DNA of 64,000 nt. It comes from Solidesulfovibrio sp. GTDB lineage: Bacteria > Desulfobacterota > Desulfovibrionia > Desulfovibrionales > Desulfovibrionaceae. Positions 16,487 to 24,019 of this stretch are shown here, piece after piece. A model generated the notes under the pieces. That model was not told the origin of the DNA, did no database searches, and worked only from the letters and a program-made list of their open reading frames with translations. The stretch's first letter is position 1. Every line of letters begins with the position of its first letter. The stretch covers positions 62,001 through 126,000 of the forward strand of contig NZ_JARKOZ010000044.1 in the NCBI RefSeq assembly GCF_029978005.1, given 5' to 3'. The position numbers were made by a program, and so were the translations under genes.

Positions 16487-18514
16487 CTAGGAGTGGTGGC
16501 TTTCAGGCAACAGGACCGTGAAGGTGGATCCCTGGCCTGGATGGCTTTCCACCACGAGATGCCCACCATGGGCTTCGACAATCTGTTTGCTTTGGTAGAG
16601 TCCGATGCCCATTCCATCCTTCTTTGTGGTATTGAAAGGAACAAACAGATGTTTGTTTATGAATTCATCATCCATTCCACATCCGGAATCGCTGATTTTG
16701 ATATAGGGTTGTCCCTGTCGGCCGACCTCAACCATCACGGGGTATTTCCCCTGACACGCCTCCTGGGCATTATGGAAGAGATTGATAAGGACTTTGGACA
16801 TTTCAGTGCGATCAATTGTGGCGGGTACGCTGTCGCCATGCACCCGCAGGGTGCCCTGGGGAGCGATTCGCAGGGACTCCTGGGTGAATTCCAAGAGATC
16901 CACCGCTTCGCGCCTCAAGGATTCGCTTGGAGGGATTTCCCGTAGCTTGCGGATGAGCGAGGTCATCTTGGCCACGGTGTTGTCCAAGGTTTCGAACAGA
17001 TCCCGCTGGAATTCCGGTTCCTGGATGTAGGTCTTGGCGTTTTCCACCAGGATGGACAGCGCATGGACGAGATTTTTGAGGTCATGAAGAACAAAGGCCG
17101 AAACCTTGCCCAGGGCTTCCATTTCCCGCGCAGCGGCCAAGGCATCGGCCAGATGCATATTGATGATGGCGGAGGCCGCCTGATGGGCCAGAGCCTCCAT
17201 GAGTTCGAAGTCCTCTTCGTCGTACACCTCTTCGGCGTTGAACGGATGCGCGATGAGAATCAATCCTTCCAGGACCTGTCCACGCGGAAGGGCGATGCAA
17301 AAACTGGCCGGGGGCGCGGGAGGGAACGTCGCTGCATGGCGCAGGTCCGCCACGAATTTTGGGGACGTTTGGGGTCGGCACAGAGGATGATTCGACGGAA
17401 GCACGGTATCGGCATTGGCCATCGCCCACTGATGGACCGGATCGAAGTCGCCGGTTTTGGCATTTCGCAGGTACAAGGCTGCTTGCCCCATGCCCAGGCT
17501 TTCGCAAAATTGGAGGAGGACGGCTTGATAGAGGTCCTGAGCCTGGTGCGTTTCAGCCAGGCGATGGATGAAATTCAGCCATTGCAAGCGGTAATCGTAT
17601 TTGTCTTTGTAAAAGTGCTTGCTTATGAACAGCTTGATATTGCGCTGTAATGTTTCAGAGAGAAATATTGCGGCGAGGAATATCCCCCCGAAAAGGGATA
17701 ATCCAGAGATGATCGCTGATTTATTGATAAATCCGAAATGTTGTCCGGCCTGACCTATCAGGCCAATGCTGATGAGATAGATGCCCGCTGCGAAAATGAC
17801 CAGGGACTTGTATGCCAGGCGGTGAGAAAATATGATTTTTTGTTCTCCGCCTCTGGTCGCCAGTGAATACCCCATGAGAACGACTCCCAAGAGAACGCCG
17901 ATCCCGCGCGTCGGGCTTTGGGAGAGATCCAGCGCGCTGTAGAGCAGTTCCTGACTGACGACCAGGAATTGGGCGGTGAGAATGGCCATGAGGCCCAGCA
18001 CGAAAAACTTGATGCGCCAGCGTTTGACATGCGTGGCATTGACCAATGTCGCTTCCAGATTGAACAGGCACCAGAGAACGGCGATAAGAAGGCCCAGATG
18101 GTGGTAGAACCCCAATTTCGTCAGGGGAATGATCCAAGGGGTCTGGCGCAGGGGGGGCGAGAACAGGGCTTGCGCGGGCATGGTCAGCGGGATCAGAAGC
18201 AAGAGGCCGCAGGAGGAGAGGAAGAGCGCCTTCAACCAGGACATGGAATGGGGCCGGCTGATCCTGGCATAGGCCAGACTGAAACCTGCCAGAGCCCACA
18301 CGGCCAGTCCCTGGGACGCAAGACTCCAGCGTTCCAAGGTCAGGGGGGCGGCGAGAGAGCCGACGGCTGGCAAGTTCAGGAGTTCGGTGACGATCAATCC
18401 CGTCAGGGCGAGAAGCAGGAGCGTATCGGGCCAGGTGAATTGACGCCTAAACAGGACCATCATGCACACAAGCAATCCGAAAATGCTGGAGAGGGCGACA
18501 AGAATGGTTTGCAT
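16487..18514 (-). CDS. prsK: PrsK: membrane histidine kinase of the PEP-CTERM system
   Basis: A 675-residue sensor kinase. The N-terminal ~290 residues contain eight or more hydrophobic helices (ILVALSSIFGLLVCMMVLF, LLLALTGLIVTELL, and others) and no large periplasmic domain, so it probably senses within or near the membrane. A GAF-type domain follows (~305-450). The dimerisation/phosphoacceptor helix has FVLHDLKNLV (His near 476). The HATPase has NLFHNAQEA, ISDSGCGM and DGMGIGLYQSKQIVEAHGG. The membrane-GAF-kinase layout with HDLKN is that of the putative PEP-CTERM system kinase family. AAGGCGG precedes the ATG. It lies 15 bases after epsI and 17 before prsR, so all are probably one transcript. 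Confidence 0.9.
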   Translation of the reverse strand: MQTILVALSSIFGLLVCMMVLFRRQFTWPDTLLLLALTGLIVTELLNLPAVGSLAAPLTLERWSLASQGLAVWALAGFSLAYARISRPHSMSWLKALFLSSCGLLLLIPLTMPAQALFSPPLRQTPWIIPLTKLGFYHHLGLLIAVLWCLFNLEATLVNATHVKRWRIKFFVLGLMAILTAQFLVVSQELLYSALDLSQSPTRGIGVLLGVVLMGYSLATRGGEQKIIFSHRLAYKSLVIFAAGIYLISIGLIGQAGQHFGFINKSAIISGLSLFGGIFLAAIFLSETLQRNIKLFISKHFYKDKYDYRLQWLNFIHRLAETHQAQDLYQAVLLQFCESLGMGQAALYLRNAKTGDFDPVHQWAMANADTVLPSNHPLCRPQTSPKFVADLRHAATFPPAPPASFCIALPRGQVLEGLILIAHPFNAEEVYDEEDFELMEALAHQAASAIINMHLADALAAAREMEALGKVSAFVLHDLKNLVHALSILVENAKTYIQEPEFQRDLFETLDNTVAKMTSLIRKLREIPPSESLRREAVDLLEFTQESLRIAPQGTLRVHGDSVPATIDRTEMSKVLINLFHNAQEACQGKYPVMVEVGRQGQPYIKISDSGCGMDDEFINKHLFVPFNTTKKDGMGIGLYQSKQIVEAHGGHLVVESHPGQGSTFTVLLPESHHS

Positions 18515-18529
18515 GGCATTCCGCCTTGT

Positions 18530-19165
18530 CTATGAGGATATGAAGGTGTGAAGGATCGGGTACAGCTGTTTGAGGAATGATTCGGCTGCGAACACAGCTT
18601 CGGTCGAATCCTCCTCTATGGGCAGGGATACGCGCACGAAGCAAGCTCCGCGTTGTCCATTTTGGACAGAATTGGCGATTTCAGCCAGTTTGAGTCCGAT
18701 CTCGGTGGAGAGGGTTCGACCACGGACCATGAACCAATACAAGAACAGTCTCTGCTGATCTTCCTGTCGATACAGCGCCTTCGTCAGATGTATATGGTTC
18801 TTGCCAATCTCCATCTCCTGGGTGTGTGAGGAAATTTCCAGCCAGCCGTTCCCCGGCAGACAGTTTTTAGGGGAATGGATCGGTCCTGCCCCTTGTGCCC
18901 CGTCGTGGTAGCCAACGTAGAGGTCAATTGTTTTCCCGTCAGGACCTAGATAGTGGCGATAGAGATAGTCGCTTGGACGAAGAACAGACAACAATTCTTG
19001 GTTAAAGTATTCAGCATTGGCAGAATGCCAGTCACCAAGCTGTGCAGGAAATTCTGAAAGCGGTCTGGGTAGGGGCTGTATCTTTTCTTTGTGCAGGGTC
19101 ATGTACCCATATGCGGCCAAGAACAGACTGTAAACGAATACAAATCGGAGCCAGTGAATTCTCAC
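18530..19165 (-). CDS. epsI: EpsI family exosortase-associated protein (DUF3485)
   Basis: A 211-residue protein with one N-terminal membrane helix (FVFVYSLFLAAYGYMTL) and a periplasmic domain. The DUF3485/EpsI hallmark is present: YHDGAQGAGPIHSPKNCLPG, then GW. In many systems this domain is fused to the C-terminus of the exosortase; here it is a separate gene that overlaps the exosortase stop by ATGA, which keeps the two products coupled. EpsI is required for exopolysaccharide production in some methylotrophs; its precise role is not known. The conserved Cys of the NCLPG motif is intact. Confidence 0.88.
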   Translation of the reverse strand: MRIHWLRFVFVYSLFLAAYGYMTLHKEKIQPLPRPLSEFPAQLGDWHSANAEYFNQELLSVLRPSDYLYRHYLGPDGKTIDLYVGYHDGAQGAGPIHSPKNCLPGNGWLEISSHTQEMEIGKNHIHLTKALYRQEDQQRLFLYWFMVRGRTLSTEIGLKLAEIANSVQNGQRGACFVRVSLPIEEDSTEAVFAAESFLKQLYPILHTFISS

Positions 19166-20058
19166 TTGAACCTCCTTAATACCTGATGCAGGCCGGCCAA
19201 GGCGGCCAAAGCCAAAACGAAAGTGACTAAGCCGGTGAACTCATGAAAAAAGCCTTCAGCCGCCGCGGCTCCAAATTTACGGGCCAGGACTCCCGTGACG
19301 GTGACGCGCAGGACGTTGGCGCCGACAGCGATGGGAAGAGTGGAGGCCACCAGTATGATGCGATGCCGGGGAGACCGGATGAGGATCAAGGCATAGGCTG
19401 TCGACAGGGCGAAAAGCGCGGTGAGGGAGCGCAGGCCGCTGCACGCGTCCACGACCTCCAGAGTGATGTTGGGAAACATGATGATGTTTCCTTCACGTAC
19501 GACCATCATCCCCATGGCTTGGAGGATGCCGACGGAAAGCCAGCTGACGAAGAGCTTCAAAGGGAAGGCGACAGCATTGTACACAATTGCCGGAAGAGGA
19601 ATCATGTACACAAGAAAGAGCAGCGCTGAGGCCAGCAGAGAGAATACCCTTTTGCCGAACCAATAGAGAACACAACCGCACAGCGCAATCACGAGCGACA
19701 ATCGCATGGTAAAAAGTTCGAAGGCCAGCCAACCCGCCACAAGCATGATCACCGAGGCAGCGATCAGAAACAGGCCGATCTTGCTGGAGTCGACAGGGCT
19801 TGTTGCCAGCTCGGATCGTCGCATCCATACGATATACAAGGAGATCAAAGGAATGAAGAACCCGTGAGAAGCATTGTCGTCAAAATACCAATCTCGGACC
19901 ATAGACGGTATTATTTGACTATAGCACAGAGCGAGAACAACAATCCCTAGCGCGAGTGGAAGCCATTGCATGCGAATGGCTGGTCCCAGGGTGTAGGATT
20001 GTATGGAGGCAGAGTGGGTGTCTGACTGTTTGTGCACTGTGCCACGTGTTATGTGCAT
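19162..20058 (-). CDS. xrtA: Exosortase (EpsH/XrtA-type)
   Basis: A 298-residue polytopic membrane cysteine protease/transpeptidase that processes PEP-CTERM proteins. Eight or so hydrophobic helices are visible from residue 32 onward. The catalytic triad is recognisable: Cys206 in EVVDACSGLRSL, Arg251 in NVLRVTVTG and His272 in GFFHEFTG. The early YWF and NASHGFFIP segments are also typical. The ATG at 20058 has AGGA 6 bases upstream. It is the first gene of a minus-strand unit with epsI, prsK and prsR. The assignment to the A subtype comes mainly from the accompanying PrsK/PrsR/PrsT and exopolysaccharide genes; the general exosortase call is firmer than the subtype. Confidence 0.92.
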   Translation of the reverse strand: MHITRGTVHKQSDTHSASIQSYTLGPAIRMQWLPLALGIVVLALCYSQIIPSMVRDWYFDDNASHGFFIPLISLYIVWMRRSELATSPVDSSKIGLFLIAASVIMLVAGWLAFELFTMRLSLVIALCGCVLYWFGKRVFSLLASALLFLVYMIPLPAIVYNAVAFPLKLFVSWLSVGILQAMGMMVVREGNIIMFPNITLEVVDACSGLRSLTALFALSTAYALILIRSPRHRIILVASTLPIAVGANVLRVTVTGVLARKFGAAAAEGFFHEFTGLVTFVLALAALAGLHQVLRRFK

Positions 20059-20839
20059 GGTCGTTCCTGTATAGTGTTTAAATATTTAATTTGTTTTATT
20101 GTATACGACTTGTTTTATCGTGCCATACTTCTATGGGGCTGCTTATGCTGTGTATGAATTGAGAATGTCTTGCATGTCTAACACGTTGATGCATTGTCGA
20201 AGATTGTTTCCAGCCTGCACGGATGCTTGGTTTGTGAAAGCTGCTCCTCCATTTGAGTGCGCATTGTTTGCGAAAGCATGGGATAGACGGAATGCGGGGA
20301 ATGCCCCATTCGACCTGGGGTGATTCACGAGCCGATGGAGTTGTTACCCTCACCGCCCCCAAAAGGATTTTCAGAATCTGGGAAGGGAATGGTTGGCTGG
20401 GGAAGTATTAACCTATTGATATTTCAATGGTTACGAAGCCAATTGAGAGGACGTTTTCGCGCCTGGCGAGCGAACGCGCCGTGTCGCGCCCTCTGTGTTG
20501 GATAACGACCCTGAGCTCGTTGCTGTGTCGCTGTTTCGCTGTGCGCTGACCCGGGCGGGGCATGGTCTTGATTGGCCCCTGGCAAGCCTTGGCAAAAGAG
20601 CATCGTCGGAAGCTTCAATGGCAAATTCGAGACGAATGCCTCTGTGTGGTGTGATTTCGGTCCGGGCTCGAAGCCAAGGTGGTGATCAAGGGCCGGGGTA
20701 GGGCTTAGGGCGAGGTACGCACGCATCCGGGACTGGGTAAATGACGCCCGGAGCTTGCTCCCGAATGATCGGGAACAATTCAATCCGGGCCACCGCCCGC
20801 AGGAATTGACAGGGCCGGAGTATGTGAAAGGCTAATTGT
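20059..20839. other. Intergenic region upstream of the exosortase operon
   Basis: About 780 bases. The first ~100 are strongly A+T-rich and should hold the exosortase promoter (a minus-strand TATACAAT stretch lies about 55 bases before the start). From about 20330 the base content changes to GC-rich. ORFs there (20424-20783 minus, 20495-20701 plus) lack ribosome sites and recognisable domains. The mixed composition suggests decayed or inserted DNA, but I cannot name its source. Confidence 0.4.
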
Positions 20840-21487
20840 CTATATGGCGACACCGTGTTTCATGCAATAAACAGCCAATTCGACAGTCGTTTCGCAGTTC
20901 AATTTTGTCTTTAAATTTGCCTTGTGTTTTTCAACAGTCCTGTGGCTAATAAATAAGATGGATCCAATCTCCTTGTTCCCTTTGCCCTGCAGCAAAAGGC
21001 TAAGAACCTCTCTCTCGCGCCTGGAAAGTCCTTGTGTCGGCGTATCTTGTGCGTTTTTATAGCCCAGGTATCCGCATACGACATTGGCGGATACGTCAGG
21101 TGTTAAGTACTTTTTCCCGTTAGCTATCGCCTTGATGGCTGTGGAAAATTCGATGATGGATGCCGACTTGAGGAGATAGCCGTCGGCTCCTGCGGCGAGG
21201 GCGCCACGGATCACGGCGGCTTCATCGTGGCCGGTGAATGCGAGCACTTTTATTTTGGAATGTCGGGACTTGATGTCCTCTATGACGCCTATCCCTGTCT
21301 CTATGGTAGGCAGGCCCAGATCTATCATGGCGACATCTGGGGAAGTTCGTGTGATAAGCTGGAAGGCCTCCGCCGGGGTTGCCGCAATGCCTACGACTGT
21401 GATGGATGGGAGTCCGCTGAGACAAAAGCGAACGCCTTCACGCACGAGTTCGTGGTCGTCGACAAGGATCAAACGGATAGATTTCAT
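20840..21487 (-). CDS. LuxR/NarL-type response regulator
   Basis: A 215-residue two-domain regulator. The receiver has LVDDHELVREGV, phospho-Asp in VAMIDLGLP and Lys in GYLLKSAS. A NarL/FixJ helix-turn-helix follows (LSRREREVLSLLLQGKGNKEI, then ISHRTVEKHKANLKTKL). The ATG at 21487 (MKSIRLILVDDH) has GAGG at good spacing, and the track's 31 extra N-terminal residues look non-coding. It lies about 130 bases downstream of, and on the same strand as, a histidine kinase, its most likely partner. The target genes are not visible; the exosortase promoter is close by on the same strand, so local control is possible but unproven. Confidence 0.88.
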   Translation of the reverse strand: MKSIRLILVDDHELVREGVRFCLSGLPSITVVGIAATPAEAFQLITRTSPDVAMIDLGLPTIETGIGVIEDIKSRHSKIKVLAFTGHDEAAVIRGALAAGADGYLLKSASIIEFSTAIKAIANGKKYLTPDVSANVVCGYLGYKNAQDTPTQGLSRREREVLSLLLQGKGNKEIGSILFISHRTVEKHKANLKTKLNCETTVELAVYCMKHGVAI

Positions 21488-21621
21488 GGCAACCTCACTA
21501 TTTGTCCATGGCCATGTTGGTTCGCAAGAGGGCCCTGATTGGGAAGGGTCGGAGCCCCTCGTGCGGGAGTGTATATTCATTGCCGTATCACTTCATGGCT
21601 TATGCATGGTTCCTTGGGTGG

Positions 21622-22872
21622 TCATGGCCAGTTTCCTTGATTATTCCGGCGTTGTGTTGGGGCTGGAAATTTTACTGTCAATGTTGTTTCATTGATGTTC
21701 GAAGCAGTGAAGATAATGTGCCCGCCATGCGCTTTGGCGATTAACCATGCATGGTATGCACCCAGGCTGTTCTTGAAATCTTTTATATTTGTAGATTGTT
21801 TTTCAAAAAAAGCGTCTTTTATGGATTGAGGAATTGTTTCTTTGATACATATGTCGACAAATATGTGAGATGTAGTTGATCTGTGCAAGATGGTAACTGC
21901 ATTATTCGGCGGAGATAGTGCTATGACGTTTTTGATTATATTTTGAAACATATTTTCGACAAGAAATTCGTCGCCGTAAATATTCAAATCGTCACATCTG
22001 TGGGTCAGGGCAATATTTTTTTCTGCCAATATGTCTGCAAGCGTCGAGGATATGTTTTGATAAATGTCGATAAATTTAATTTGAGTTGTTTGTGGTATGA
22101 AGGTCCCCCGTTCCATTTTTTCAATTTTTTCTTTCGAATCCATCAAGATGGCAATCTGTCTCACGGCGTTATAAAGTCTTGGCAAGTGCCTTACAAGCTG
22201 TTCATTCAGGCGTCCTTTGGATATTAAGTGTGTCAGTGCGATCAAGCTTGCAAGGGGCGTTTTGATGTCGTGTCGGATCATGCGCTCGACGTCATCTTTT
22301 AACTTCTCTTTCTGCTTCTGCTCGGTGATGTCTCGGCCCACGGCCCGTGTCTCTTCGATTGTTCCGCTTTTGTTGAAGAGAGCTTTGTTTACTGACTGTA
22401 TCCAACGCACTTCGCCGGATCCGTTGATTGCACGATATTCTGTGACAACAACCGGATTGTCGGGTGTTAGGCTTGCAATTCGGTCGTATACGCTAGGAAT
22501 GTCTTCCGAAAACACGTTCTGGTGCCAATAGTTACCAATAAAATGCTCCTTGCTCTGGCCAAAAAAGCGGCAAAAAGCATTGTTGACAAAAATACAAATC
22601 CCGTTTGACTTGTATATGCTAATGAGTTCGGTTTGATTTTCTACGATAGACTGATAGAATGTGTCTGTCTGCTTGATAGATTCGCTGGCTTGTCTTTTTG
22701 GCGCAAGGTGTCGCACGCCAGATGGTTCCATGCCTCCGTATTTTGACTTGCCTTTGAATATCCTGATCGAGCTGATGCAGTTTTTGCGGTAAATTTCCGA
22801 GGTGGGCCGTCCCGCTTCGGTTCCCATAAGCATCTTGACGATCAGCGTCTCTGAAAATCGAGATTTCCGCAT
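21622..22872 (-). CDS. PAS histidine kinase with an IS3 OrfA-derived N-terminus
   Basis: A 416-residue protein in an A+T-rich island. Residues 1-~60 (MRKSRFSETLIVKML, EAGRPTSEIYRK, KSKYGGMEPS) match the N-terminal helix-turn-helix of IS3/IS911-type OrfA, including its own ribosome site (GGAG, 8 bases before the ATG at 22872). At about residue 60 the sequence passes without a stop into a PAS domain (FYQSIVENQTELISIYKSNG to VGRDITEQKQ). A kinase core follows, with MIRHDIKTPL and a degenerate HATPase (NIIKNVIAL in the N-box, LIAKAHGGH at the end). Its core resembles the 379-1596 kinase, which lacks the transposase part. It probably pairs with the LuxR regulator downstream. DNA binding by the OrfA part is only a possibility. 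Confidence 0.8.
   Translation of the reverse strand: MRKSRFSETLIVKMLMGTEAGRPTSEIYRKNCISSIRIFKGKSKYGGMEPSGVRHLAPKRQASESIKQTDTFYQSIVENQTELISIYKSNGICIFVNNAFCRFFGQSKEHFIGNYWHQNVFSEDIPSVYDRIASLTPDNPVVVTEYRAINGSGEVRWIQSVNKALFNKSGTIEETRAVGRDITEQKQKEKLKDDVERMIRHDIKTPLASLIALTHLISKGRLNEQLVRHLPRLYNAVRQIAILMDSKEKIEKMERGTFIPQTTQIKFIDIYQNISSTLADILAEKNIALTHRCDDLNIYGDEFLVENMFQNIIKNVIALSPPNNAVTILHRSTTSHIFVDICIKETIPQSIKDAFFEKQSTNIKDFKNSLGAYHAWLIAKAHGGHIIFTASNINETTLTVKFPAPTQRRNNQGNWP
22693..22872 (-). mobile_element. IS3-family orfA fragment captured as a gene start
   Basis: About 180 bases encode the OrfA helix-turn-helix of an IS3-type insertion sequence. Compared with typical OrfA (RKHGIS...YYKWKSKYGGME) this copy reads RKNCIS...IFKGKSKYGGME: several substitutions but no stop or frameshift. 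The leucine-zipper part of OrfA and the OrfB integrase are missing. No inverted terminal repeat or target duplication was identified by eye. Confidence 0.7.
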
Positions 22873-24019
22873 CGCTTTTTCTCCAGAGCGAGTTTGCCAA
22901 TGGTAAACGCTCACAGGAGCCGCCTTTACCCTCTTGAATCCATTCGCTGGCCCGGGCGGTTCCGGTGGAGAACGCGGACGGCGTCAACGAACATGTGAAA
23001 ATCCTCCTGCCGCGCAGTCGACGAGCCCATCGCAGGGGATGGCGTTCCACCGACGGAGAGCCATTCCCACTCGCGGAGGCGAAGTGTGCCTTTGGCCGGA
23101 GCACGGCAAAGCGCGGGAGATGTTCGTCGTGATTGTTGGCCGGCTCAACTCCGACTTCCAGAGGACCAGCCACAAATGATTCACCTCCTCGACGAGGCGT
23201 TAGGTCAATTGCCGGCCTCTTTCTGCCGGTGCGCGGGTTTGAACACCAGGCGAATGATACGGGAAACCGGTTGTGCAACTCCTTGTGCGACAGGAGATGC
23301 CTTTCGCTCGGTTGATTTGGCAGTGTGTCGTGACCTCGGCGATGACTTCGTAATGCGGATGGATAGTGAAACAAACCCGGCAGAAGATCTTCCTGGTGTC
23401 TCCCTGCCTGACATGCATATTCGGTACAGTGAAGGAAAAATTCTGGACGGCGCATCGATGGTCGGCCTTGGTTACGTCAATGGCGGCAATAATGGACGGA
23501 TATCCCGGACCGTAGCTCGTGCGACGGAAAGGGTGAACGAGTTCGTTGAGCGGTTCGGGGATAATAATCTGAGTTTCCATTTTTATAGTCTAATCAAAAG
23601 GAGGGAAAACACAATACGAAATAATATTAACAAATCGGTAGGGCAAGGCTATCATCTTCGGTTCCAAGGATTTGCCAGATGCCTTATAATATCCTGATAT
23701 TTTTTGATAAATAGAGCGCTTTAACAGAGGCGGCCAGTGCCTCGGCTATCCTCTCGGAGCGGGGCAGCGTGCGTTACCCCCGTACGAATTGTCGTCTGGC
23801 CAGATTTTATATGTGCAATTCCAGATGCTTCACCGGGCGGATGGGAGCAGTCCCCCAGTCCGAATGGGGCATCATCCCCATTTCTTCCGCTTCATGCCTC
23901 CAGTAAAGCCCTATCCTAAAGAATGCCCCCGATACGGACGCCTGCCTGCAAGCAACTCGCGGGCGCGGGGAGGGGGTCGGGCCGTGATGTTGCGCCAACT
24001 TGCTACCAAGGATGAGGCG
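22873..24019. other. Unassigned region, probable gene debris
   Basis: About 1.15 kb without a convincing gene. Several ORFs overlap on both strands. The most protein-like is minus 23200-23580 (METQIIIPEPLNELVHPF...), which vaguely recalls a PilZ-type fold in its middle, but it lacks a ribosome site and its C-terminal third looks out of frame. A plus-strand AAAGGAGGG near 23600 has no start codon at the right distance. Base content falls sharply around 23580-23710 and rises again before prsT. This looks like decayed coding sequence and IS-associated scar; the prsT promoter should be near its end. Confidence 0.4.

Noticed and set aside
20101-20130. Minus-strand TGGCAC before the exosortase gene as a sigma-54 promoter
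   Set aside because: The -24 half is present, but at the -12 position the sequence is AACAA and lacks the required GC.
20424-20783. 119-residue minus-strand ORF upstream of the exosortase
   Set aside because: No ribosome site, no recognisable domain and overlapping ORFs on the other strand; listed only as intergenic.
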